NCBI GenBank assembly: GCA_016283985.1
Contig: JAEENZ010000060.1
Coordinates: forward strand, 1-10,840
DNA length: 10,840 nt
Direction: 5' to 3'
DNA from: Bacteroidales bacterium
GTDB lineage: Bacteria; Bacteroidota; Bacteroidia; Bacteroidales; UBA932
The notes beneath the pieces were generated by a model. That model searched no databases and was not told where the DNA came from. It saw only the letters and a list, made by a program, of their open reading frames with translations. The translations under genes and the position numbers were made by a program. How positions within the stretch are numbered: the stretch's first letter is position 1; each line of letters starts with the position of its first letter. Of the stretch, positions 1-7,915 are shown piece after piece.

Positions 1-129
1 GCGGATGAGGTGGAACTGCTAGGTTGGGGATCGGCATCGCCGGACGTGCCCGTGGACAGAAATGCCCTGAGGTGGGCGGTGACCGTCAATCCCTGGGGTT
101 TTGAAGAAAGGAACTTTGTCATAAGTTGA
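1..129 (+). CDS. C-terminal end of an exported, possibly fimbrillin-like protein (partial)
   Basis: Frame 1 is open from the window edge to a TGA at 127-129, giving the last 42 residues of a protein that starts upstream. The tail contains LRWAVTVNPW, an alternating hydrophobic strand followed by a Pro-Trp turn. Bacteroidales fimbrillin-like surface proteins often end in a similar strand, but the fragment is too short for a firm assignment. The stop overlaps the ATG of the next gene in a TGATG arrangement, so the two are probably co-transcribed and translationally coupled. Because the neighbour resembles a fimbrial tip or anchor lipoprotein, I infer a role in the same surface structure. That it is coding is likely; its identity is only a guess. 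Confidence 0.6.
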   Translation, partial: ADEVELLGWGSASPDVPVDRNALRWAVTVNPWGFEERNFVIS

Positions 130-2609
130 TGGGTATGAAAAGGATATTGATGGAATTGTGTCTGGGCCTTGCCTGGCTCCTGACTGTCGGTTGCGCGAAA
201 GAAATGTGCCGGGAAAAGACAAATGGCAGCGTTGCTACGCTGTCTTTGAAGGTGGACTGCCCATTTCAGTCAAAAAGCTCCATCATTGTTGATGAAAGCC
301 GGGTCCGCGACCTGAACGTTTGGGTTTTCAGTTCATCCGGCGTCCTGGCGGAGTCGTATTACTTCGAAGACTTGTCCATACACGGTTCAGGCAGTGTTAG
401 TTTTGATTCTTCGGCAGGCGGACACAGCAGTTTGATAGTGATAGGCAATGCCGGTCGAAAGTTACAGGCACCGCCGGTTGAATCAGAAGAAGCCTCGTTC
501 AGGATGGACTATCCTCCCGGAACACCCGGAACTGTGCTGATGGTGGGCGAGGGGGCTTTGACGATGACATCAACCGGATTGAGGAGCGATGTGTCGCTTA
601 AGCGGGACATGTGCAGGATAGCGCTGAAAACCGGACTGTCCTCCTCTCTGGCGGCAGGCGGCGGGGTGCTGGGTGGCAATGTGAAGATACGGGAAGTCCG
701 GTTTGTCAACAGTCCTGCGTCTTTTTCCATCCTGCCAGGTGCGGCCTGGGACAGTGCGAGCCTGTTCAAAGCCACATCAAATACTGTTTTCCAGACCGGA
801 GACTGCCTCTCCGCCGCCGACCTCGCAACTTTGCAGGCAGGAGGGACAGTGTATCTTTACAGTTTGCCGAACTATACCGATGTGGATTATTCCGACAGGC
901 CTTTGCCGTCCACCTTATATGCCACCTATATAGAGATGACGGTAGATTACGAAGCTTCGGGAAATATCAGTGAAGGCAGTGCGGTATGCCGTTTTTATGC
1001 AAATGACGGAAATAAGATAGGCCTTCAGGGTGGATGCAGCTACACTTGCATGGTAACCCTCAGTAACGATGGGGCAAGCAATACATGGCGGAAAGACGAT
1101 TTCCGTTTTGAAATACCCTCCGCTTTCACTGCCGGAGAAGCAAAGGAAGTGACATTGCATTCCCGTACGCATGTCGGGACTGATGTGTCTTTTTCTCTGT
1201 CGAAGACTCCGGGTGTAAGCAGCACGGGAACGTTCAGGATCGGGGAGAAGGTATATGGAGATTATTTAAGCGGGGTCAAGGTGGCTGCGCTGAGTGCCGG
1301 TTCGGATACACTTTATTGCTTTGATTCTATGGGAAAGCTGATGGGTTCCGTGCCTCTTGAAGCATCATTCCCGTCCATTTGCGTATCCGACAAAGAACTG
1401 GATGTGCTGGGAGATATGGTGAATCTGGATATACAGGGCCTGTCGGCAGTTTATTCGGCCAGGGAATCGGATGCTTTGTTCGGCAGCCTTTATTCCATTG
1501 CATCCATGGAGGCTCTGGAACCGGTGTCGGGACTTTACGGACAGGATTTCATATATGCAGACACGTCAGGCGAGAGGCTTTATGTAAACAAGATACAATG
1601 GAACAGAAGCGGTTCGTCCCATGATTGGACGGAAGCCGTTGGAAAGACTATTCCGTACAGGGTGACGCTTTCCTGCGGGATAACGGCAGACTTTAACGTC
1701 AGTATCACCAACCAGGTAATGGGCCCGCTGGAAGGAAGTGTCTACTTCGGAGAAGCTTTTGATATGCGTATGGTGGAAGACCCTCTTCCGGCGGTAGCAG
1801 AACTCGATAACCACAATACGATAACGGCAGTAATAACTGCCGGCATCCCGAGAGAATTCTGCAAGTCGCGACAGGAACGGGAGGCGGACGGATGGATGAC
1901 CTTTTTCGGTGGTGCCAGGTTGGAAGGTGGTAACGATGCCGATGGTTACATCCGGGAATATAGCATAAACCTGATACGCTGGGAGTTGCCCAAAGAGGCT
2001 GTGCGAATGGAGTACGGAGCGGCTGTGCCATTGTTTATCGGGAAAAGGAATCCCCACTGCAACGAGTATGTGAAGGCCCGTGTCGGGTATTATGCATCGA
2101 CATGTTATAACCCCATAGGAGTCGAGGTCCTGGTCGAGGTCGTGAATGCAGGCGGTTTAGTAACCTGCCTTTGCTTCCGCCCGCACGATACTTCCGTCGT
2201 GCTCGATGTCAGCGAGGGCGCTTTTGTCTATCAGGGCAGGGATGGAGGAAATCTTTTCAGTGGTAATACAGGCATAGGATCCTCTGGATATGCAGTAATG
2301 ACTGATGGAAGCTATCTGGAGACGAACTGGAATGGAGACCTTACATCGCTGCCGGAATTCAACGAGAATAACGGCGCATTCTATTCTTCATCGGATTTCA
2401 TATACGATGTGGTGTCTCCGTACAACGGTAATGCCTTCGGAGCGAAAAACGGGCGGCACCTGGCGCTGTACTATTATGCCCCTTATACCTATCAGGGCGG
2501 ACATGCGGAGATAGCAGACGAAAACGGACACGTCAGCCATAAAGGGAACGTGTCCGTAGAAAAGTGGAGCGTTTCGTCGAAGGCTTTCTTCGACTGGGAC
2601 GACTCCTAG
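129..2609 (+). CDS. Large fimbrillin/FimB-like (DUF4906-type) surface lipoprotein
   Basis: A protein of about 826 aa, probably a lipid-anchored component of a cell-surface fimbria or similar structure. The N-terminus has Lys4-Arg5, a hydrophobic stretch and a lipobox-like TVGC, putting the lipidated Cys at residue 22; Thr at -3 and Glu9 within the hydrophobic stretch are slightly unusual. Residues 58-67 (RVRDLNVWVF), followed by a GVL turn, then LIVIGNAG (102-109) and DVSLKRDMCRIAL (154-166), match the strand pattern of the N-terminal domain in FimB/Mfa2 and fimbrillin families. The rest is beta-rich with no recognisable enzyme motif. The length and aromatic-rich C-terminus (TyrTyrTyr-Ala-Pro near the end) fit the DUF4906 group, assigned from memory. 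ATG129 is chosen because it overlaps the upstream stop; ATG135 would cost two residues, and TTG126 is less likely. No Shine-Dalgarno is well placed. The lipoprotein class is fairly sure, the fimbrial role less so. Confidence 0.72.
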   Translation: MGMKRILMELCLGLAWLLTVGCAKEMCREKTNGSVATLSLKVDCPFQSKSSIIVDESRVRDLNVWVFSSSGVLAESYYFEDLSIHGSGSVSFDSSAGGHSSLIVIGNAGRKLQAPPVESEEASFRMDYPPGTPGTVLMVGEGALTMTSTGLRSDVSLKRDMCRIALKTGLSSSLAAGGGVLGGNVKIREVRFVNSPASFSILPGAAWDSASLFKATSNTVFQTGDCLSAADLATLQAGGTVYLYSLPNYTDVDYSDRPLPSTLYATYIEMTVDYEASGNISEGSAVCRFYANDGNKIGLQGGCSYTCMVTLSNDGASNTWRKDDFRFEIPSAFTAGEAKEVTLHSRTHVGTDVSFSLSKTPGVSSTGTFRIGEKVYGDYLSGVKVAALSAGSDTLYCFDSMGKLMGSVPLEASFPSICVSDKELDVLGDMVNLDIQGLSAVYSARESDALFGSLYSIASMEALEPVSGLYGQDFIYADTSGERLYVNKIQWNRSGSSHDWTEAVGKTIPYRVTLSCGITADFNVSITNQVMGPLEGSVYFGEAFDMRMVEDPLPAVAELDNHNTITAVITAGIPREFCKSRQEREADGWMTFFGGARLEGGNDADGYIREYSINLIRWELPKEAVRMEYGAAVPLFIGKRNPHCNEYVKARVGYYASTCYNPIGVEVLVEVVNAGGLVTCLCFRPHDTSVVLDVSEGAFVYQGRDGGNLFSGNTGIGSSGYAVMTDGSYLETNWNGDLTSLPEFNENNGAFYSSSDFIYDVVSPYNGNAFGAKNGRHLALYYYAPYTYQGGHAEIADENGHVSHKGNVSVEKWSVSSKAFFDWDDS

Positions 2610-2610
2610 A

Positions 2611-3882
2611 TCAAGCGGTTTTCTTCTGCGGATCCTTGAACAGGATGGCGAAGAGGATGCCCACCACGCAGGCGTAGCCGGCGAATACATACCAGGTCGT
2701 GGCCCAGTTTGCGGGAGTGTTGAACACGTCGAAAGCTTCTACGACCTTGCCGGCTGCGAGTGTGCCGATGGTGGCGCCGAGACCGTTGGTCATCAGCATG
2801 AACACGCCCTGGGCGCTGGAACGGATGTCCGGGGTGGTGTTCTCGTTAACGTAGAGCGAGCCGGAGATGTTGAAGAAATCGAAAGCGACGCCGTAGACAA
2901 TGCAGCTCAGCACGAAGAGCAGCACGCCCGGCCATGCAGGGTTGCCCGCTCCGAAGAAGCCGAAACGGAACACCCATGCGAACATGGCCATGAGCATCAC
3001 CTTCTTGATGCCGAACTTCTTCATGCAGATGGGAATCAGCAGGATGCAGAGGGTTTCGGATGCCTGGCTGATGGCAATGAGGGCGTTGGAGTTCTTGACT
3101 GCAAAAGTGTCTGCAAGTGCAGGATCGGCTGCAAATGAACCAAGGAACGTGTTGGCATAACCGTTGGTTATCTGAAGCGATGCGCCGAGCAGCATCGAGA
3201 AGATGAAGAACACTGCGAACTGTCCGTCCTTGAACAGGCTGAAGGCCTTGAGTCCGAACGCTTCCGCAAGACTCTTGGCCTCACCGCGGTTGACTTCGCA
3301 TGCGGGCATGCTGAGTGCATATGCGCAGAGGACAAGCGACAGGATGCCGGAAGAGTACAGTTGGGTGTAGCTGTCCTGCATGGCGACTCCGCCGACCTTC
3401 ACGAAGTTGGTCGCAAGCATGCTGACTATGAAGCCGACGGTTCCGAACACGCGTAGGGGAGGGAACTCCTTGACAGGATCCATGCCGGCCTTGCCCATGG
3501 CATTGTATGCTACGGAGTTGGATATTGCTATGGTGGGCATGTAGAATGCCACGCTCAGGCTATAGAGCACGAACAGGGGAGCGAACTGCACGGCGCCTCC
3601 GGCGTTCATGCAATAGAATCCCGCCCCCAGCATGAACAGGCCTGCGAGGCCGTGGCAGAGGGACAAGGTCTTCTGTGCCTGGATGAAGCGGTCTGCGACT
3701 ATGCCCATGAGCGTAGGCATGAAAATGGACACGATGCCCTGCATGGCAAAGAACCACTTGATCTGAGGTCCCAGGCCGGAATTGCCGAGGTAGCGTCCAA
3801 GTGAAGTGAGGTACGCACCCCATGCGGCATACTGGAGCACCAGCATCAGGACGAGCCTGATCTTGAGTTGTGTGTTTTTCAT
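2611..3882 (-). CDS. nupG: NupG-type nucleoside:H+ symporter (major facilitator superfamily)
   Basis: A 423-aa inner-membrane transporter predicted to import nucleosides with protons. The match to E. coli NupG as I remember it runs along the whole chain: WGAYLTSLGRY (21-31), a FMPTLMGIVAD loop (54-64, the MFS loop 2-3 signature position), FPPLRVFGTVGFI (140-152), FFIFSMLLGASLQITN (225-240) and YGVAFDFFNISGS (330-342), followed by SSAQGVFMLMTNG (355-367). Length fits the family (about 420), and about twelve hydrophobic segments are visible. ATG3882 is preferred: the frame extends 10 codons further only to a TTG, and MKNTQLKIRLVL is a normal cytoplasmic N-terminus. No Shine-Dalgarno is seen. 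It diverges from tgt and ends one base from the lipoprotein stop, leaving no space for a terminator. Family assignment is strong; exact substrates (purine, pyrimidine or other nucleosides) cannot be read from sequence. Confidence 0.93.
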   Translation of the reverse strand: MKNTQLKIRLVLMLVLQYAAWGAYLTSLGRYLGNSGLGPQIKWFFAMQGIVSIFMPTLMGIVADRFIQAQKTLSLCHGLAGLFMLGAGFYCMNAGGAVQFAPLFVLYSLSVAFYMPTIAISNSVAYNAMGKAGMDPVKEFPPLRVFGTVGFIVSMLATNFVKVGGVAMQDSYTQLYSSGILSLVLCAYALSMPACEVNRGEAKSLAEAFGLKAFSLFKDGQFAVFFIFSMLLGASLQITNGYANTFLGSFAADPALADTFAVKNSNALIAISQASETLCILLIPICMKKFGIKKVMLMAMFAWVFRFGFFGAGNPAWPGVLLFVLSCIVYGVAFDFFNISGSLYVNENTTPDIRSSAQGVFMLMTNGLGATIGTLAAGKVVEAFDVFNTPANWATTWYVFAGYACVVGILFAILFKDPQKKTA

Positions 3883-3909
3883 TATGGTGTCGATTGAATG
3901 ATCAGCTAA

Positions 3910-3917
3910 CAAATTTA
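3910..3917 (-). promoter_or_regulatory. Candidate -7 promoter box for nupG
   Basis: On the minus strand the sequence reads TAAATTTG, a full match to the Bacteroidota -7 consensus TAnnTTTG. It lies 27 bp upstream of ATG3882, which would leave a 5' leader of roughly 20-25 nt. I do not see a good -33 TTTG box at the usual spacing, so the promoter is inferred from the -7 element and position only. Confidence 0.5.
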
Positions 3918-3940
3918 GTCATTTTTTCTTCTATTTTGAT

Positions 3941-3948
3941 TATCTTTG
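3941..3948 (+). promoter_or_regulatory. Candidate -7 promoter box for the tgt operon, abutting the start codon
   Basis: TATCTTTG matches the Bacteroidota -7 consensus TAnnTTTG and ends only 4 bp before ATG3953. With normal geometry transcription would start at or within a base or two of the ATG, giving a leaderless or near-leaderless mRNA. An alternative weaker box (TATTTTG at 3932-3938, spacer one base short) would give a leader of about 10 nt. No clear -33 TTTG is seen. It probably drives tgt, the LptF/G permease, dut and murF. Confidence 0.5.
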
Positions 3949-3952
3949 AAAG

Positions 3953-5083
3953 ATGAAATTCGAAAAGACGCATTCCGACCTTTCTTCCGCCGCCAGGTGC
4001 GGTGTGCTGCATACGGATCACGGGGACATCCGTACCCCGATCTTCATGCCGGTCGGTACCGTCGGTTCGGTGAAAGGGGTTTATCATAAAGACCTGAAGG
4101 ATGACGTGCAGGCAGAGATCATCCTCGGCAATACCTATCACCTGTACCTCCGCCCGGGACTGGATATATTGAAGCAGGCCGGCGGACTTCACCGTTTCGA
4201 AAGCTGGGACCGTCCCATCCTCACCGACAGCGGCGGATTCCAGGTGTTCAGCCTCAGCCCCATCCGCAAACTTACCCCGGAAGGATGCACCTTCCAGAGC
4301 CATATAGACGGCAGCCGCCACACATTCACGCCGGAGAACAACGTGGATACACAGCGCATCATCGGTGCGGATATCTGCATGGCGCTGGATGAATGCTGTC
4401 CCGGCGATGCCGACCACTCCTATGCCCGCAAGAGCTTGAATCTGACCAAGGGCTGGTTGGAGCGGTTCGCAAAGCGTTTCCGCGAGACGGAGCCTCTCTA
4501 CGGCTATAGTCAGTGCTTCTTCCCGATTGTGCAGGGATGCATCTATCCCGACCTTCGGAAAGAAGCGGTAGACCATGCCGTGCAGTTCGATGCCGACGGC
4601 TATGCCATCGGCGGCCTTGCGGTAGGGGAGCCGACCGAGAAGATGTACGAGATGCTGGAACTGGTCTGCCCCCTGCTTCCTGACGACCGTCCACGTTACC
4701 TGATGGGCGTAGGCACTCCCGCGAACATCCTGGAAGGTATCGCCCGCGGCGTGGACATGTTCGACTGCGTGATGCCCACGCGCAACGGCCGCAACGGCAT
4801 GCTATTCACGTGGAGCGGCATCATGAACATGCGGAACGAGAAATGGAAAGACGATTTCAGCCCGCTGGATCCGGACGGCACGTCGTTTGTTGACCATACA
4901 TACACCAAGGCATACCTGCGTCATCTATTCATTTCCGGAGAGATGTTCGCGGGAATGATTGCAAGCGAGCACAACCTCGCTTTCTATCTCGACCTTGTCC
5001 GCCAGGCCCGCGCCCACATTGAGGCCGGGGACTTTGCGGCCTGGAAGGATGCGGCCGTGGCCAAACTGACTCAGAGATTATGA
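3953..5083 (+). CDS. tgt: tRNA-guanine transglycosylase (queuosine pathway)
   Basis: A 376-aa cytoplasmic enzyme that replaces guanine-34 of GUN anticodons with a 7-deazaguanine base. Visible motifs: MPVGTVGSVKG (32-42), ILGNTYHLYLRPG (57-69), LTDSGGFQVFSL (90-101) with Asp92 as general acid/base, GGLAVGE (220-226), and DMFDCVMPTRNGRNG (268-282) with Asp271 as nucleophile. Cys148 and Val224 sit where bacterial preQ1-type enzymes carry Cys and Val, so preQ1 is the likely substrate. Length is typical. The zinc site is degenerate: where E. coli has CDCYTC, this protein has GTSFVD (309-314), so all three Cys ligands are gone although the His (His340 in EHNLAFY) remains. There is no Cys at all after residue 272. 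ATG3953 is the only ATG near the conserved N-terminus and abuts a -7 box. The stop overlaps the next start by 4 nt (ATGA). Confidence 0.96.
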   Translation: MKFEKTHSDLSSAARCGVLHTDHGDIRTPIFMPVGTVGSVKGVYHKDLKDDVQAEIILGNTYHLYLRPGLDILKQAGGLHRFESWDRPILTDSGGFQVFSLSPIRKLTPEGCTFQSHIDGSRHTFTPENNVDTQRIIGADICMALDECCPGDADHSYARKSLNLTKGWLERFAKRFRETEPLYGYSQCFFPIVQGCIYPDLRKEAVDHAVQFDADGYAIGGLAVGEPTEKMYEMLELVCPLLPDDRPRYLMGVGTPANILEGIARGVDMFDCVMPTRNGRNGMLFTWSGIMNMRNEKWKDDFSPLDPDGTSFVDHTYTKAYLRHLFISGEMFAGMIASEHNLAFYLDLVRQARAHIEAGDFAAWKDAAVAKLTQRL

Positions 5084-6156
5084 GGAAACTCGATATCTAC
5101 ATATCAAAGAAGTTCATCACCACCTTCTTCATGGCGCTGCTGCTCATAATCGGCATCGTCATCATCTTCGACATCTCCGAGAAGGTGGACTACTTTGTGA
5201 AGAACGAGGCGCCCCTGAAGGCCATCATAGTCGATTATTACCTGAATTTCGTGCCGTATTTCATGAACATGTTCAGCCCTTTGTTCGTGTTCATCACCGT
5301 GATTTTCTTTACGTCCAGGATGGCGTCCAATTCGGAGTTCATCGCCATGCTGTCGGGCGGAATCAGCTATGCGCGCATCCTGGTGCCCTATGTGGCCTGT
5401 GCAATCCTGATCGGTATGCTTTCCCTGGGCCTGAATCTTTACGTGATTCCTAAATCGAATGTTACCAGAACGGCTTTCGAAGAGAAGTATATAAAGAACA
5501 AACCCGTCCGATTCCGCAATGTCCACTACCAGATTGCTCCTGGACAGTTCGTATACGTGGAGTCTTTCAGCCGCTGGAACAATACTGCATACAAGTTCAC
5601 CCTGGAAACCGTAGACCATAATAAACTCAAGAGCAAACTGGAGGCGGACAGTGCCGTTTGGGACAGCACCAAACAGTGCTGGAGGCTGCGGAATTGGTTC
5701 ATCCGGGACTATGCTTCAGGCCTCGAAGACCACATTACCAGCGGGGAGAGGAAAGATACCGTGATAGAATTGACCGTGACGGACTTCTACCGTAATGAAA
5801 AGACGGTTGAAACGCTCCCCATCAAAGACCTCAATCAGCTGATAGCTACGCAGAACATGCGCGGGGATGCAAATGTCATGTTCGCCGAAATAGAGTTACA
5901 TAATCGTTTTGCCATGCCTTTCTCCGCCATCATCCTGACAATCATGGGAGTGTGCCTGTCATCGCGAAAGAAGCGTGGCGGCATAGGCTGGAATCTCGGC
6001 ATTGGCATTGGACTGGCTTTCTCATACATCCTGTTCCTTCGTTTCGCTCAGATGTTCGTTTATGCCGGCACCATGCCGGCCGGGGTTGCGTTGTGGATCC
6101 CGAATCTGCTGTTTGCCTTGATAACCGTTTTCCTTTATAAAAAAGCTCAGAAGTAA
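5080..6156 (+). CDS. LptF/LptG-family permease (lipopolysaccharide export)
   Basis: A 358-aa inner-membrane protein of the YjgP/YjgQ family. LptF and LptG form the membrane pair of the LptB2FG ABC transporter, which extracts LPS from the inner membrane toward the LptC-LptA bridge. The layout is standard: an N-terminal amphipathic start ([10 protein letters not shown]), TM helices near 14-32, 57-78 and 99-122, a periplasmic beta-jellyroll-like region (about 125-265), then three TM helices near 278-294, 303-325 and 332-354. Family-typical stretches are [14 protein letters not shown] (83-96), the first cytoplasmic loop, and [14 protein letters not shown] (273-286). Length matches the short LptG/LptF form (about 360). 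It starts inside the tgt stop (ATGA) and its TAA shares one base with the dut ATG, so it is coupled on both sides. I cannot tell LptF from LptG on sequence; the partner and LptB are not in this window. Confidence 0.9.
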   Translation: MRKLDIYISKKFITTFFMALLLIIGIVIIFDISEKVDYFVKNEAPLKAIIVDYYLNFVPYFMNMFSPLFVFITVIFFTSRMASNSEFIAMLSGGISYARILVPYVACAILIGMLSLGLNLYVIPKSNVTRTAFEEKYIKNKPVRFRNVHYQIAPGQFVYVESFSRWNNTAYKFTLETVDHNKLKSKLEADSAVWDSTKQCWRLRNWFIRDYASGLEDHITSGERKDTVIELTVTDFYRNEKTVETLPIKDLNQLIATQNMRGDANVMFAEIELHNRFAMPFSAIILTIMGVCLSSRKKRGGIGWNLGIGIGLAFSYILFLRFAQMFVYAGTMPAGVALWIPNLLFALITVFLYKKAQK

Positions 6157-6590
6157 TGACAGTCAAAGTCGTGAACAAGGGCCTGAACGCCCTCCCGCAG
6201 TACGCTACGCTGGCATCTGCCGGCATGGACGTACGTGCTTCCCTCGCTTCTCCCGTAGTACTGGCCCCGCTCCAGCGTGCCATGATCCCTACCGGCCTCT
6301 ATCTTGAGATTCCGGTCGGATATGAAGTGCAGGTACGCCCCCGCAGCGGCCTGGCGGCCAAGAAGGGCATCACCGTGCTGAATACTCCTGGCACCATCGA
6401 CGCCGACTATCGTGGAGAGGTTAATGTAATCCTGGTGAACCTTTCGGACCAGCCGTTCACGGTTGAACCGGGGGAGAGGATTGCACAGCTGGTGCTGGCG
6501 AAGCACGAGAAAATTGACTGGGAGGAGGTTGCAGAGTTAGGTGCAACCGAACGCGGGGAAGGTGGATTCGGCAGCACTGGGACGAAATGA
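6156..6590 (+). CDS. dut: dUTP diphosphatase (trimeric dUTPase)
   Basis: A 144-aa cytoplasmic enzyme that hydrolyses dUTP to dUMP and diphosphate, keeping uracil out of DNA and supplying dUMP for thymidylate synthesis. All five trimeric dUTPase motifs are present in order: I AGMDVRA (22-28), [11 protein letters not shown] (61-69), [14 protein letters not shown] (79-89) with the catalytic Asp in [15 protein letters not shown] (106-113), and [11 protein letters not shown] (133-142), the glycine-rich tail that closes over the substrate. Length is normal. The ATG shares its A with the upstream TAA, and the end overlaps the murF start by 4 nt, so expression should be tied to its neighbours. Nothing appears broken. 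Identification is secure. Confidence 0.97.
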   Translation: MTVKVVNKGLNALPQYATLASAGMDVRASLASPVVLAPLQRAMIPTGLYLEIPVGYEVQVRPRSGLAAKKGITVLNTPGTIDADYRGEVNVILVNLSDQPFTVEPGERIAQLVLAKHEKIDWEEVAELGATERGEGGFGSTGTK

Positions 6591-7915
6591 GTACGGAGGA
6601 GCTTTACAAGTTGTATTGCGAGTGCGGATGCAAAGTCAGTACCGACAGTCGCACTATTCCGGCCGGAGCAATCTTCTTTGCGCTCCGCGGGGAGAATTTC
6701 GATGGCAACGAGTATGCGGTGAAGGCTCTCGAAGCCGGCGCTTCGTATGCTGTAGTGAATGAGGATTTTTCTCTACAGCATACCCCCAACAGCCAGATTA
6801 TCCCTGTAGCAGACCCGTTCCGGAGCCTTCAGGAGCTGGCGATCCATCACCGGAAGGTGCTGGGAATCCCGGTGATAGGGCTGACGGGGACAAACGGAAA
6901 GACTACTACGAAGGAACTGATAGCTGCGGCTTTGGGAGCCAAGTTCAAGGTGGCCGCCACGAAGGGCAACCTGAATAATGACATAGGCGTGCCGCTGACG
7001 CTGCTTTCGATACCGATGGATGCCGAGATCGCCGTCGTGGAGATGGGTGCAAACCACCCGGACGATATTGCGAAACTGGTAAAAGTAAGCCAGCCGGATT
7101 ACGGTTACATCACCAATGTAGGAAAGGCTCATCTGCTTGGCTTCGGTTCCTACGAGGGCGTGCTGGCTGCTAAGACTGAACTGTACAAGTGGCTGGGCAG
7201 CCATAAGGGCTCGCTCATTTTCGTGAATACGGACCATACCGACCTGGCCGCAGCTGCCCGCAGGCAGGCCTGCCACCAGTGGGAATTCAGCCGGGAATCC
7301 ATGAAGGTGAAATTGCTTCCCACCACGGCCGAAAACCCTTTCCTGGCTATGCAGGTGGGGGATTCGGAGATCCATACGAAGCTTGTGGGCGCATATAATG
7401 CAGACAACGTGCTGGCCGCACTGTCCATCGCAGAGTACTTCGGAGTTAAGCGTGCTGATGCCATCGCAGCCATCGAGGCCTATACCCCTGCGAACAGCCG
7501 TTCACAGTTGGAAAAGACCGCGCGCAATATCCTGATCGTGGATGCCTACAATGCCAATCCTACATCCATGGGGTTGGCAATCGATAACCTAGCGGCAATA
7601 CGGTCTGACGGCAAACTGGCCCTGCTCGGCGACATGCGCGAACTGGGCGACGCTTCAGTGGAGGAGCATAAAAACATAGTCCGGAAGCTCGTTGCCTCCG
7701 GACTGAAATCATATCTTGTGGGAGAGGAATTCGGCAAGGCCTTGTCGGAGCTTGGCATCGTCCCCGGTGCAGATCCGCTGATTCTTGGCTGCTTCCTCAC
7801 TTCCGATGCCCTGGCCGAATACATCTCCGACCATCAGGCCGCCTTCTCCGGCGCCACGGTCCTCGTCAAAGGCTCCCGCGGCATCCGCATGGAAAAGGTC
7901 CTGCCGGAATTATAG
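6587..7915 (+). CDS. murF: UDP-MurNAc-tripeptide:D-Ala-D-Ala ligase
   Basis: A 442-aa cytoplasmic Mur ligase that adds D-Ala-D-Ala to UDP-MurNAc-tripeptide using ATP, the last step in making the cytoplasmic muropeptide precursor. The N-terminal domain has the [18 protein letters not shown] pattern (18-35) that contacts the UDP part. The central ATPase domain has the P-loop [11 protein letters not shown] (100-110), [13 protein letters not shown] (128-140), [11 protein letters not shown] (151-161) and [12 protein letters not shown] (177-188). The C-terminal domain starts with [10 protein letters not shown] (319-328), typical of MurF rather than MurE, and [10 protein letters not shown] (348-357). 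Length fits. The start overlaps the dut stop by 4 nt (ATGA). It is the last gene of the operon, and its stop abuts and overlaps the convergent adk end, leaving no room for a separate terminator. Confidence 0.95.
   Translation: MSTEELYKLYCECGCKVSTDSRTIPAGAIFFALRGENFDGNEYAVKALEAGASYAVVNEDFSLQHTPNSQIIPVADPFRSLQELAIHHRKVLGIPVIGLTGTNGKTTTKELIAAALGAKFKVAATKGNLNNDIGVPLTLLSIPMDAEIAVVEMGANHPDDIAKLVKVSQPDYGYITNVGKAHLLGFGSYEGVLAAKTELYKWLGSHKGSLIFVNTDHTDLAAAARRQACHQWEFSRESMKVKLLPTTAENPFLAMQVGDSEIHTKLVGAYNADNVLAALSIAEYFGVKRADAIAAIEAYTPANSRSQLEKTARNILIVDAYNANPTSMGLAIDNLAAIRSDGKLALLGDMRELGDASVEEHKNIVRKLVASGLKSYLVGEEFGKALSELGIVPGADPLILGCFLTSDALAEYISDHQAAFSGATVLVKGSRGIRMEKVLPEL

Noticed and set aside
1566..2057. 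Open frame of 163 codons antisense to the large lipoprotein
   Set aside because: Composition is His/Arg/Pro-rich as expected of a mirror frame, without a plausible start context.
2121..2141. Direct repeat of GTCGAGGTC (2121-2129 and 2133-2141)
   Set aside because: It encodes a Val-Glu-Val repeat within the lipoprotein; two 9-bp copies in coding sequence are not meaningful on their own.
3902..4576. Long open frame antisense to tgt (224 codons)
   Set aside because: It lies wholly opposite the conserved tgt coding region, mirrors its codon pattern and shows no recognisable domain.
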